A stretch of 64,000 nucleotides of DNA from Toxoplasma gondii ME49 (lineage: Eukaryota > Apicomplexa > Conoidasida > Eucoccidiorida > Sarcocystidae), in NCBI RefSeq assembly GCF_000006565.2, contig NC_031476.1, positions 5,269,900 to 5,333,899 on the forward strand, written 5' to 3'. The position numbers and the translations under genes were made by a program. Positions 45,746-56,744 of the stretch are shown here, piece by piece. The notes under the pieces are model-generated. The model saw only the letters and a program-made list of their open reading frames with translations, did not search any database and was not told the origin of the DNA. The first letter of the stretch is position 1, and the number at the start of each line of letters is the position of its first letter.

Positions 45746-48411
45746 TCAACGGTGCCATGGCGAGGGCAGGCACGAGGATCTTTCTTCTCTCTGGAGGGTC
45801 GCTGCAAATCGCTCAATGTCTTCTTTGGAAAGGGTACACCCCTGTCCCCGCGTTCGAACAATATCACCAAGCCACGTCTGAAAAACGGCAACAGAGAAAA
45901 GCCGACAAACCCGCATAGATTCGTCAAAGGGAAGGCCGATTGTGGGTGGGAAAGACAGGTTTTGAGGCAAGAGAACCATCGACAGAGAAACTGAATGTGA
46001 TTTGCAGACAACACGCCAAGTGGAACTTCAAGCGCGCCTACGCTGTCAACACTTCCGTCCACAACACGAACTATAGGTGACAACTACAGGAGACGGACCT
46101 CCAGACGAGAGCAAAAACACACCACCACACGGGTCATGACGCGGGGCTTGACATGGCTACTTGTTTGCCTGCACACAGCTGTGTAAAGCTACTCATGTTG
46201 TTCTATGTCTGTCTAAATCTCTCTACCTGTACCTACAGCTATCTACGTCTATATCTATTTGTATCCAATCTACCTATACCTGTACTTATCGGTATATCTA
46301 CGTACCTACACCTAGCTTTATTTATTTCTATCGAGATATACATCCCCATACCAACATGCCTCGATACACGTGGCTACCTGTTTGAATCTATATATAAAAT
46401 CAATTACGTAGTTGTGTAACTCCCTGTGGAGTAGATCCCCGCTCGCTCAGACTGCTTGTCAACAGGTTCCTCGCTGAACGTCTAAAAAGACGCGGAAAGT
46501 CGCGTAAGTGTATATACAGTAGGGACGGGGGAAGAATGCATGCTCTGTGCAGCACCTAACCATACGACATACCAAAAATTGATCTGCGAAATGACGGTAG
46601 CTTGCGGCTACATTCATCTGCTGAGAAAAAACACACGAACGAAACACACACCGAGATTGGGCATCTTCATTTCATCGCCACAGACTATGCTCAACCCGGT
46701 GCCACGCGAATTGTGTTACCCCTTCAACTCGATGTGGGATGCTAGCAAAAGCACAAGAAATGCCGAATTAGATCGAAATGCAAGTAAGCGTCCCGGTCGG
46801 GTGTACCGTACACGAGAAGAGAGGTCTCTCTTGCTTCTTCGCAACAGAGAGAAAACTTTCGTTGCGCTTTTCACTTCCATTTTCACCGACTCCGACCCCG
46901 CAGAGAAAACACACAAAGTGACCTTCGTTGGCCCTTTTGTGCTCGTGGCCTATCGAGTCGAAAACACCTAAAACATGAACACACTTCCTACTTTGTCTGC
47001 AAATCGCACATCAGAGATACAATCACACGCAAATCTCTATGTATCGATACATCCAAAGAACCACATGTTTGCTCACATTAGCATATATGTATGTATGTAT
47101 ATATATATATATATATATATATACCCGGTGTTCTGCGGGGTGCCTCGCTGACAGTTCCAGGACAACCTGAATTCTCGATTAGCCGCAAGTCGCGTGTGTC
47201 AATTCAGGAAGATCGCGGGCGCGGTTTGACGACTGACTGCGATTGATCCTCCACGCTATGAATCGTAGGCATGATCGAGCAAAAGCTGGATCTTGAACGA
47301 TTGTCAAGTGCATTTTTTTGACTGCTTTTCTTCCAGCTCTCTCAAAGCATAAAGCTACCTCCCCAGCCGCTTGCACGTGAAGCAGCAGAAGACAGAGAAA
47401 ACGTATTAGCGTAGACTCTTTGATTCCAGACCCGTGAGTAAAGACTAGCACCAGAAGCGTACCGTGAGGAGCGGGAGGGAGGCGAACTGCGCGTGGAGCG
47501 CATGCAGTGCACTCGGCATTTCCGCTGTTCCCTGCAAAGACAAGCAACATGGCACGAAGTCAGGTTAAAACTTTAGAAAACACAGGCTGCAGACAGACGG
47601 CAAAAAAATCCGAAATGGATGAGATGACCAAGCGCCTGCGCATCCAGGACTTCAGAGGGTGCGAAAAACGGCATGTTCCACCAACGCTATTCCTGCCCTT
47701 CCACACTGAACCCCGGATCCCTTAGGTTCACACTCATCGATCGGTGTAGCTTGTCCAAACCTCGTCTTCGTTTTCTATATACAGTAATAGAGATCTGTGA
47801 AACACGACATGGAGACGTACGGCCAACCTTCACAGAAATATAAATGTATCTACATACGACTATGTACAGGAAGCAGTGCAGTGGTGACTATGTGCACACA
47901 CGCATCACTGAGGACTACGTGACACGATACCAGAGCAGATAGAGCATGTAATGTACACTCAGCTGCCCTGAAGGCACGGACACTAAAACATGTCGGTGAT
48001 ACGCCTGTTCCTTGATTTGACCAGCGGTAAATTCCACACGCTGTCTTTCAAAATATGACTCCTGTGTAAAAGCACTCGACGACACTTGCGGCAACGCGCT
48101 TTGAACCGTTTCTCACGAAAGACAAACAGCTCTGCCGGACCTGCTCTTGATCTAGGTGTGCCTGCTCCTGCAGAATTTCGGCGATCGAAACAGACGCGTC
48201 ACTTTCTGAGTCGTAGTCCTCTGAAGAGAAACACACGCACAGGGTCGGTGTCAAAAGGAGGACTCGCCGTTGCGTATACAGACCTTGTGTCAAGCAGCTC
48301 TCGACAGAGACGCGTCCGCGATGGAGAAGTGAAGCGGGTGCGCTGCCCCCTGCGCTCCATAGCGTTTTCGAGTGTGCTCCTGATCTTCGGCGACAAAGCG
48401 ACATTCATCTT
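45746..48411 (-). CDS. Possible multi-exon gene of unknown function (unresolved)
   Basis: Several exon-like blocks on the minus strand suggest a gene I could not fully assemble. A candidate start block near 48411 reads ALSPKIRSTLENAMERRG and is followed by a block ending at 48048 that contains SVSIAEILQEQAHLDQEQ, with a possible donor after EQ. Blocks near 47520-47470 (ALHALHAQFASLPLLT, between a tttgcag acceptor and a gtacgc donor) and 47350-47200 (HLTIVQDPAFARSCLRF) come next. A last block of about 130 bp, after a tttttcag acceptor near 45881, reads TWLGDIVRTRGQGCTLSKED and ends at a stop at 45746. Preceding it is GSVDSVGALEVPL (46.0 kb). Codon content looks protein-like but phases between blocks were not all reconciled, and there may be two genes or none. 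No family recognised. Confidence 0.3.
47085..47123. repeat. AT microsatellite
   Basis: ATGTATGTAT followed by about 13 perfect AT units. It lies between exon-like blocks of the unresolved minus-strand gene. Confidence 0.85.
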
Positions 48412-49189
48412 CGAAGCCAGTGTCCCTCTAAAACATGTAAAAGTGATAGAACCCACGGTGTATTTATTTTCGTGCTGGGACCGCGTGCAACTCGCGGCTC
48501 TTTATTCCCCAAGATACCAAATCTCACTTTTTTCTGAATCAGTGTCTATCGTCGCCATGCATGTTGCATTTCGTTTGACCACAGCCTAGACAGGCCACAA
48601 CTCAACGGCTCTGTAGAGAGAGGCAGTGATGTTCATGTGTAGTTACATATGCAACTGCTCTCAGCCCCCAGTTGTCTCAGCAAATCCTGCTGCACGTTGC
48701 CTTTGTATCGCACATCTGTGGTCTTGAAGCTGACGCTTTTTGTGAACCTAGCGTTTTCAGTGGCGCCCCCATTCTCCGGGTTCTGTGGATGAACGTCGCT
48801 CGGTAACAAAAACAAGAAGAGGGGCAGCACCCTTCTCCCTGTCGCCACTGGTCTGGGCTGGTTGCCGCCATAAGCGTTTCCTGTCTGTAAAATCGAGTGG
48901 CGCTCTTGTTCCATTCTAGAAATCCAGACGGAGGAACCAGGAAAACTGTGAGTGAAACTACGCTATTCACAAATCTAGCGCTATATATATATATATATAT
49001 ATCTGTACATAAATACACATAAATGTGTATTTATAGAATTATATGCTGACTATGCATGTAGCGAGCACCCGGATGCTTTTGTATATCATACATATATATA
49101 TATATATATATATGTGAACGTGTACGTTGTGTATATCTTCCCGTGTGTACACCCAACTATTCACACAGAGAGGTGTGACGTGTCGCCAC

Positions 49190-49230
<41 letters not shown>

Positions 49231-49312
49231 TGTTGCGAATTTGTATAATGCGAAGGACACAGGAACGGCGAAGTGAGAAATCAACAGATGCATTTCAGTT
49301 CTTTGAGTATCT
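48412..49312. other. Intergenic region with three AT microsatellites
   Basis: No gene is seen. Three (TA)n arrays lie at about 48981-49002, 49092-49114 and 49192-49228, just past the 3' end of the 1709-aa gene. Three arrays within 250 bp is the densest such cluster in the window. Confidence 0.6.
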
Positions 49313-52300
49313 TTATTTCTCACCCGGTGGCATTTCGCCTGGTCGTTTGAAAATGAGGACCGGGGCGCGTGCTTCAGAGCAAGTAGCCGCCCGCCTGTTT
49401 CCTTGATGCTCTGTCTCCCGCCTCCGAGGCGCGCCTACCGCCTCCAACGTCCGTCCATACGATTCAGCCTCCTCCGCGATTCGTTCCGTTCCGTTCGATT
49501 CCTGACAGGATGCCTCAGGAGATCCCAAGTGAAGCAGACGGTTCGGTCCAATGAAAATGACTTGCGCAGATTCTCCAGGAAAGTTTTCGAAACTACTGTA
49601 GCGCAACAGCATGACGCGCCTGCCGCTTTCTTGTCCAACGCGTCTCTGTCCTGGAAGCATCTCCACTTTCGCTGGCCACCAGACGATTTTTTCTCCACCA
49701 CGCGTTTCCTCGTCTTCGCTCGCGCGTCCGGCTCTCGCGCCTCCCCCTGAAGAAAGGGAAGATGCTGTCGCTTGCCGTGTGTGTGCTTGTTCTGTGCGTC
49801 TCAGGCCCAGGTCAGAAGCAAGCGAGAAAGCGCGTCGTTCCCCTTCATCCGCCTCGCGCAGAGTTGTGCTTGATAGGTTGTCTCCACACTGCGTTCCCCT
49901 GCATGCACTCGCGGTGTCAGCCGCCCCCTTCCTCGATTCGTGCTTTATTAGCTCGACGCCTCCTTCCTCGTCTCCACTCGCGATGCTCCAACAGACCTCG
50001 ATGCGGTCGCCAACCCTCACGTTCCCCACCTTCTCAACGCTGTGCAAATCGCGGATGTCGAGAGGAGAGAGAGAGGAGCTTCCTCGCGTTTGCAAGCCTC
50101 CATCAAGAGCGGAAGGTCGCTGACGAAGCGGGGACGAAGAGACCCGTTTTGGAAGTGAACTCGCTGCGTCTCGCTCTTCCGCGGAACCGCCTGAAACGCC
50201 CTCCGAAACGGCGTCTGCGTCCCGAGGTGTACGTCCACCTGTGAGGCCAGACGACGTGCTCAGCAGAACCGACAGACGGGAAGAGACAGAAGTCGGAGGA
50301 GAGGAAGAAGAGAAGAGAAGTCCTGAATCAGACGAAACACATACTGCCTGTGGCGCTCCTTTCACCTCTTCGGCTGTAAATGCATTTGGAGGAATTCTGG
50401 GCGCTTGAGAATCGGAGGAAGATGCACAGGTAGCACCCAGCGACTTTACGTCACATACCCCTCGCACCGCTGTCACTTCTCCATCGCCCTCCTCCTTCCC
50501 CTCTTCCGTTCCTGAGATTCCTTTCCTCCCATCTTTCAATCCTGCGGTCTCCTTTGCAGCTTGCTCCGACATTTCTTTTGAGCTGTCGCCTCCACATGTC
50601 ACGTGCGATGGTGCTCTGTGGTCGCTTCGCGTATTTCGTTCTCTCTTTTCGTTGGAGTTCACAGCTCTTTCGCCGTCGTTCTGCGAGAGTACAGGCTGGG
50701 GAGAGGCAGGATCACGAGGCAGAAAAGCGTCCGCGGCACCTGAGGCAGGGTCAAGAGACGCTGCGCACTTCGAGACTAATCTGGTGGCGAACGAAGAGGA
50801 ACCGGAAGCGCGAAAGGCTTCCAGACTCGCAGAGGGAACCGCGGCGGCAGGAACACTCCTGCCCGGAACTGTCGACGGAGAGGAAGACGAGGAAGAGGAG
50901 GAAGAAAAGAAGGAAGATGACTCGGAGGAAGAAGAAGACAACCAGCAAGAAGTGGAGGAGACGACCGAAGCGAAAGCAGAAGAGGACGAAGAGGGGAGAG
51001 GAAGAGACGGAGAAGGGGAGTCAGCAACACTCGATCCAGACAAAGAATTGGACTTTGACGGGGAAGCCTCAGTAGAAGCAACAGACAAAGAAATGTGAGT
51101 AAAGGATTCAAGTGACGTCACAGAACCGATTCCCTCCGATGCATGCGACCCGCTCTCCAGTCTCCCCTGCATCTCTGCATCCAGCTCTGTCTCTCGTTCT
51201 GTCTCAATCTCTGCCTCAATCTCTGCCTCTCTTTGGATCTCTGTCTCTGTCTCCATCCCTCGTTCTGTCTGAGTCTCTTGCTCACATTGGCTCTCAGTCC
51301 CTGTCGCCCTTTGAATCTCTGCCTCTCTTTGACTCTCTGTCTCTGTCTCTGTCTCTCGTGCTGTCTGCGTCAGCGCGTCCACTTCTGCATAGGCTGTCCT
51401 CTGAGCTACGAGGCCCTCAGGGAGTTCCCAGTTGGGCGGCGAGAGAGTTCGCACGCGTTTGCCTCTGGCAGCACTGGTGGGGAGACACGGAGGCAACGCA
51501 AGTGTCTCCCCATACACCGCGCGACGGAGACAGGGCGTGGGTGAGGCCGCCGGAGGTGGTGAAGGGACTGCAGGGACGAAGAGAGGCGAGTCTTCTTCAG
51601 GCGACCTTGACGGATTTGAATGCTTTCTTTCTGCGTCAGGTAAAAGACAGGCACTCGCACTGATTTGCCTCTTGCTTGGAGTCAGAAGCTCCGCGAATCT
51701 CAGCGCTGGATTAAAAGAAGAACGAGCTGTGAGAAGAGAAAAAGCACTCGAACCGTCCAGCTCGCTCTGCTCGTTCTTTCCTGTTTGCCCCTCCTCCTTA
51801 TCCGCCTTCCCTTCCTTCTGATGCTTCTCAGTCGTTTGATTCGTCGTTTCCTCCTTTGCTGCGAGAGTCGCTGACACCCCAAAACCGGAAAGACGCTGTC
51901 TCTTCTCGCCCTCGAGCCTCGAGTCGGAAGGGAGTTCTTCCGTGCAAAAAGGACGACGGCGTTCAGAGTGGAGACGAATCCTGTCTTGCTGCGCGACTGA
52001 GTGTGATCCTGGCAAAGTCTCTTCTGAACGTGTCTCCCCCGGGGCTCGATTGTGTTGTTTTCTTCCATCGGAGGGAAGCCGGTCAGTCTCGCCTTCTCTC
52101 TGCATGCACTGGAGAGCTTCGCGGGGCATCACACGCGTCAGCGGCGTGTACCATTTGTCTCTCGTTTCTTCTCTCAATTCACCCCCTTGTGTTTCTCTAT
52201 CACCTCCTGTGTCTGCCTCTCTCTCCTCTCCCTGCGTGGTCTCTCCCCCTGCATCTTGCGTGTTCCCCAACTCCCGTGCACCAGACAGGAAACGAGGACA

Positions 52301-54442
52301 AATCTCAGCAGAACCGACAGCAGGGTTGAGCTCTCGCGCGGCGCCGAGTGGGGATCCTGGAGGCGCCGCCGCTGTCCTCAGGATGTCCGCGCAGCTCGTT
52401 TGGCATCTGCCATCACAGACAGCATGAGAACAGTTCCCTTCTTCGTAGCCTTCGACTTCTCGTCCGTCACACCCTTTTAATGAAAAACAGCCTCTTAATG
52501 AAAAATCTTTACACGCGACAGTTTCTTCAGAACTAGCAAGCTGAACGCTTCCAGCAGCCCCCTGAGTAGGTGACAGCGCCGCGGAGAACGCGAGGTGTCT
52601 AGACATCCGTCCTGCTGAGCTGTCCCCCGTTTCCCAACAGCTGACAGGAGAAACCGCCTTTCCACTTGGTGGTTTTCTTCCTCCTCTGCGCACCGATGCG
52701 TTCAAGCCAGCATCGCCACTGCAAGAACACTCTGTCTCAGACACACCAGCACAGTGCACGATTCCCTCGTTTTCTTGTCCAGCAGTCGTTCGTCTCTGCT
52801 TCGTCGTCTCCGCCTCCTCTTCGCGTCCTGCGCACTCCTCTGTTGCGCCAAACACCACGGAAATGTGTGGGGTTTCAAGATCTGCAGTGCCACCCGTTGT
52901 CGCACGCATGCATCGGCTTTCTTCCACGTTTCCGCCTTCTCCGTTTCGCTGAGTTGCAGAGGGAATGGCCTCCACTTCGCAGCCTCCTTTCCAACCTGCC
53001 AACCAGCTTGGAGATGCGCTTCCACGCAATCCCGGAACCTCCTGCGCGGGGTGGAGGTACAGTTCGGAGGTCTCGCTGCTCCTTAAATCGCTTGGCAGCC
53101 GACCCAGTGTTCGGTCCTTTTCTTCCAGGAGTAGTTCTCGCCGTCCTTCGGTGCTTTTGGTGTTCGCCCCGATTCCATCTTCTTTGCGGGTGTCTTCCTC
53201 AGAAACTGACGGACGGGGATACGCAAGAGACACAGTTTCGTCGTCATCCAGAATCGTCCCGACAGACACCCGTTGCCCGCAGACAGGGAAGCCGTCGGTC
53301 GCGCATCCAGCTTCCGTCTGCAGAATAGACGCCGAGAAAAAAACGCTCGACACGGCGTCCTCTCCGTCCCCATCCCCCCTTCGCGTTCTCTCCTGACGTC
53401 TCTCCAGAGTCCTCTCCAGGTCCGTCAACATCCTCTGTTTTGCACACTGCTCCTTCCCCGCCTCTGGGTGCGTCTGAAGCACCAGCGCTCCGTGCGGCTC
53501 GCGGCGCGGCACGCTGCTGCCGAAGACCTCCGCGTTTTTCTTCTCTGCCTCCTTGCAAACACCGCTCGCCACAGTTATCGATTCAGTTCCTCGTCTCTCG
53601 AGATGGTGGCGGACGCTTCCGCCTCTCTGAAGGAACCTGGTTTCTTCCCTGACCAACCACGCCTCGCGGACCTTGGGGTCCTCTGCTGTGGGGCATCCGC
53701 CTGCGGCCTTCGCGTGACTCGCCTTCTCGTCAGAGCTGCCGTCGCCGAAGAGCGCTTTCCCTTTTTTCTCGCGAACCTCTCTGTCCTGTGGAGAAGCCTT
53801 CGGCATGTGAGCGGGACTGTCGTCGTTTGGTTGTGTTTGTGCCTCGTCTCCATGCATCTTTTCTGATCTCTGCAGAAGTCCACGTTCGTCACGACAGCTG
53901 TAACTCACCCCCCTGCTGAACTGCTGGAGACAGGTAGAAGAAGTCGGCGGAGAAGGAAGTTTCACAGAGACGAACGTCTCCTCCGCGAGAAGGTCAGCTG
54001 CTGCAAACCTGTTGACAGCGAGACGGTCAGTCCGAGCAGCGACGCCCGCTGCACATTCCTGATCTGTGCTTCTTGCGTGGAAAGACTCGCAGCGACACCC
54101 GGAGACGACGGAGTGTCCGGGGTCTTCTGACCAGGGTGCATCTGAAGAAAATCGAGGCTGCGCATGCATGCCCACGCTCCCGTCGAGTTTTATCTGGATT
54201 CCGTCTTCGCCTTCGCCCGCGCAGAAGGAAGATGGTAGAGGAAACGCGACAGCGACGGATGGGGTGCTCGAGGTGGAGAGGGAGCTGGAGAGACGACGCT
54301 CACGGGAAGAAGGCCCGCCGGTGACATCACGGCCTGGAGAGAGTGTCTTGTCACCGGAGAAATCCGCATTGTTAAGTGACAAAGAACAACCGCCATCCAC
54401 CCTCGGTTCACCCTGTCCGGGTGGAGTTGGCAAGTCCGACAT
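49313..54442 (-). CDS. 1709-aa low-complexity protein with Tudor-like C-terminal region
   Basis: A single uninterrupted open frame of 5.1 kb starting at an ATG (MSDLPTPPG). Most of it is disordered, rich in Glu, Ser, Arg and Gly. Residues about 1024-1087 are imperfect tandem repeats of Glu/Thr/Arg (ETETES, EAEIEAEIETE). Residues about 1110-1190 are dominated by poly-Ser runs. The only region that looks folded is near the C-terminus: VGDRIEVCW at about 1476, then WWPAKVEML at about 1586 and LLRYSSFENFPGESAQVIFI to about 1640. This order of short strands resembles an SH3-like barrel of the Tudor or PWWP kind, interrupted by an insertion of about 100 residues. Such domains read methylated histones or proteins, so a chromatin role is possible but inferred. 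No signal peptide or membrane segment. Confidence 0.7.
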   Translation of the reverse strand: MSDLPTPPGQGEPRVDGGCSLSLNNADFSGDKTLSPGRDVTGGPSSRERRLSSSLSTSSTPSVAVAFPLPSSFCAGEGEDGIQIKLDGSVGMHAQPRFSSDAPWSEDPGHSVVSGCRCESFHARSTDQECAAGVAARTDRLAVNRFAAADLLAEETFVSVKLPSPPTSSTCLQQFSRGVSYSCRDERGLLQRSEKMHGDEAQTQPNDDSPAHMPKASPQDREVREKKGKALFGDGSSDEKASHAKAAGGCPTAEDPKVREAWLVREETRFLQRGGSVRHHLERRGTESITVASGVCKEAEKKNAEVFGSSVPRREPHGALVLQTHPEAGKEQCAKQRMLTDLERTLERRQERTRRGDGDGEDAVSSVFFSASILQTEAGCATDGFPVCGQRVSVGTILDDDETVSLAYPRPSVSEEDTRKEDGIGANTKSTEGRRELLLEEKDRTLGRLPSDLRSSETSELYLHPAQEVPGLRGSASPSWLAGWKGGCEVEAIPSATQRNGEGGNVEESRCMRATTGGTADLETPHISVVFGATEECAGREEEAETTKQRRTTAGQENEGIVHCAGVSETECSCSGDAGLNASVRRGGRKPPSGKAVSPVSCWETGDSSAGRMSRHLAFSAALSPTQGAAGSVQLASSEETVACKDFSLRGCFSLKGCDGREVEGYEEGNCSHAVCDGRCQTSCADILRTAAAPPGSPLGAARELNPAVGSAEICPRFLSGARELGNTQDAGGETTQGEEREADTGGDRETQGGELREETRDKWYTPLTRVMPREALQCMQREGETDRLPSDGRKQHNRAPGETRSEETLPGSHSVAQQDRIRLHSERRRPFCTEELPSDSRLEGEKRQRLSGFGVSATLAAKEETTNQTTEKHQKEGKADKEEGQTGKNEQSELDGSSAFSLLTARSSFNPALRFAELLTPSKRQISASACLLPDAERKHSNPSRSPEEDSPLFVPAVPSPPPAASPTPCLRRAVYGETLALPPCLPTSAARGKRVRTLSPPNWELPEGLVAQRTAYAEVDALTQTARETETETESQREAEIQRATGTESQCEQETQTERGMETETEIQREAEIEAEIETERETELDAEMQGRLESGSHASEGIGSVTSLESFTHISLSVASTEASPSKSNSLSGSSVADSPSPSLPLPSSSSSAFASVVSSTSCWLSSSSSESSSFFSSSSSSSSSPSTVPGRSVPAAAVPSASLEAFRASGSSSFATRLVSKCAASLDPASGAADAFLPRDPASPQPVLSQNDGERAVNSNEKRERNTRSDHRAPSHVTCGGDSSKEMSEQAAKETAGLKDGRKGISGTEEGKEEGDGEVTAVRGVCDVKSLGATCASSSDSQAPRIPPNAFTAEEVKGAPQAVCVSSDSGLLFSSSSPPTSVSSRLSVLLSTSSGLTGGRTPRDADAVSEGVSGGSAEERDAASSLPKRVSSSPLRQRPSALDGGLQTRGSSSLSPLDIRDLHSVEKVGNVRVGDRIEVCWSIASGDEEGGVELIKHESRKGAADTASACRGTQCGDNLSSTTLREADEGERRAFSLASDLGLRRTEQAHTRQATASSLSSGGGARAGRASEDEETRGGEKIVWWPAKVEMLPGQRRVGQESGRRVMLLRYSSFENFPGESAQVIFIGPNRLLHLGSPEASCQESNGTERIAEEAESYGRTLEAVGAPRRRETEHQGNRRAATCSEARAPVLIFKRPGEMPPGEK
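51175..51370 (-). repeat. Degenerate tandem repeat in the 1709-aa gene
   Basis: On the plus strand the region is built from ctctgtctc/ctgtctca-type units about 6-12 bp long. On the coding strand it specifies Glu-Thr-Glu and Arg-Glu-Ala-Glu repeats. Unit length is a multiple of three in most copies, so the frame is kept, pointing to replication slippage under coding constraint. Confidence 0.8.
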
Positions 54443-56744
54443 GACCAGCGTTCAAGTGGATAGAGGCACAGCGAGATAGATGAAGAGAGAGAGGCAAAGA
54501 CAGAAGGAGAAAGAGACACTGAGAGAAAGAGAAAGAGAGAGGATACTGTAAGATGGTGAGGAAGGAGAAAAAGCTAGGCAAACGGGAGAGGCAAGAAGGA
54601 CATGCAGTTCTGCTCGCGGTGGAAAGCCTCAGAGAAACAGAAAAGACCCACCAGAGTATCGCCAGGAAGCCGCAGTTTCTCGAGAGATAGGAACTGAAAC
54701 CTTGTACGAGGGACAAGGAAGCAGCTTGAATCAATTAGAGACTGTTAGAGGTGAAGCGAAGGTGAGGAAGAAGGTCTTTCTCTGAGAAAACGGAGCGCGA
54801 GTGTACCATTTTTTGCCAGAGGTTGCGTCACCAGTAAGCCTATTTGCACAGAAAGGAAAATCGACTCATGTGAAGCAGAGAAGGGGGAATACTGTTTATC
54901 TCAGAGCACCGAAGGGATAAGATAGACGTGGAAAGAGAAACGTAATGATTTTGACAGTGGCGTTGACGACGAGGCTTCTCCGCGTGGTTCGTTAGTCAGT
55001 TGTCCGTACACCGGCGCCAGTTTCTGTTTCGAACAGGCGCAGCAGTCCGTGGACTAGACGGGAAACGCGTAGGGTTTTCGAATTCGACTAACAGGAACAA
55101 CTGAGAGCTCCGTGTTGAGGCGAACAACAAGAAGAGACATGCAAAAAAACGTCAAAAATATGCGCCAGAGCCTCCATTGAGTGACACGCAAGATTTGCGG
55201 GCGCCGTGACACCCCTCAAATTGACCAAAGCAGCGACGCACACGGGTTTACGGTGTACGCCTTCCGAAATTAAAACTCCGAAATCGATCCCGTTTATCTC
55301 CAAAGACTGCAGGAGCAATACACACAAGGAGCGACAAAAAAGCCGCGTTTCCCTCGGAAGCTAGCGAGTCGGCCGCGCAGGTCACCCAGGCTTCTTGTTG
55401 TCTCTCATGTTTTCTGAGCGAGGAAAAATAGAGACTTCCTTTCTGCCGACTCGGAGGAATCTCGAAGATTCAGAGAGACACTCAGAAGAGGAAGCAACGC
55501 AAATATCTCTTTTCTGGAGTATGGAACAAGAAGGTAGTCTCTATTTAGCGCGTCCATCCTCCGCCTTTGTCTCGTAGATCGCACACTGGCGAGACAAGCG
55601 CAAAGGTGACTCCACCCTCGGTCAAGCGTTTCCGACTTTCCTCAGCGTCAACGAAAGTGGAGGCTCTCCCGGCTGTGACGGACGCCGATTTCCAGGGAAA
55701 GAGGAAAATCCCAAGAGAGTGAGAGAACGAAAGTTCGACTTGCGCCTGAATCCGCGCCGTTGTGGGCAGCCGAGAAAGTTCAGTTCTCCCGTTTCCTTTG
55801 TCTCTTGTTTGAGAGACACGCAGAGAGGGAAAGGACTTGGAAAAACAGGAATTCGAGAGGAATCAAGCCACGTGGATTCTTAATCCTTCCTTCCAGGGAC
55901 GGCCCACTCTGTGAAGGTGTTACATCTGTTGATTGTGTCCGTCTTCGTTTTCGATTTCTTTATGGTAACTGTTACACAGATGCGTCTGGTGGAGACCGAC
56001 GCCGGGTCGATTCGTGATATGTGCTTTAGGATTTTTGTGCAGAAGGCAAACATGTGTATCTTTGTTGCTGCTCAGAGAGATAGAAGTGCCTCTAGAAAAG
56101 GTCCCGGGAAGGCTGTGTGCGGCTGTCTCCTCTGTCAAGACTCTTTGGTCCGTCCATCGCCTTGTGTGTCGGGGACAGAAAGGAGTCAACGCCCTTTTAA
56201 ACGTTGAAATGCCCGGAGTTTTCCCCTCTTCGTTGCAAATCAAATGCCGTCTTCGTCGTCCTTCCCATTGGTGTCTCTCTCTCTGCGGGAAGCCGCGAGC
56301 ATCCCTTCGCCGCCCAGTTCTGTGTCCATCGCAGCCGTTAAGATAACCGCCCTCTCGTAGGCATGTCTTTCCCTCCGTCGTCCCCGGAGACTCCTTCGGG
56401 TGCATTGTCGATTCGTCAGAATCGTGAACTTTGGCGAAAAAACTGAAAAATTTAGACTAAGACTCTATCTTTTCGTCCGTGGTGCCTTCGCGGATCCTCT
56501 GTCTCCGTCGCTCCCACTGCCTCCGACAATCCCCGTGTGTCTCAAGTCTTTCTCTCTTTCTATCGTCCCTCGTCTCTGTTCTTGTTTCACTATTCTTGTC
56601 TGCCTCTTCGTCCTTCTTTCTTCGGGGGTGTTTCTCTTTTCGTGTTTCCATCTCGCGTTTGTCTGTAACTACCGCCGTTCTCTCAGACGGGAGTCGTTCT
56701 CTTCTTGCTCCGGTCGCACAACGCACATTTTTTTGGCGAACACA
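54443..56744. other. Divergent intergenic region between the 1709-aa gene and PIG-V
   Basis: About 2.3 kb between divergent starts, purine-rich near 54.48-54.75 kb (agagagaaag runs) and pyrimidine-rich near 56.45-56.7 kb. The PIG-V reading frame stays open upstream to 56400, but the first ATG in good context is at 56745. Likely both promoters lie here. Confidence 0.45.

Noticed and set aside
45470..45994. Plus-strand open frame of 174 aa
   Set aside because: It overlaps minus-strand exon-like blocks that have splice signals, and its own translation lacks any pattern.
50554..51098. Plus-strand open frames rich in Glu/Lys/Arg
   Set aside because: They are the reverse strand of the poly-Ser and repeat region of the 1709-aa gene.
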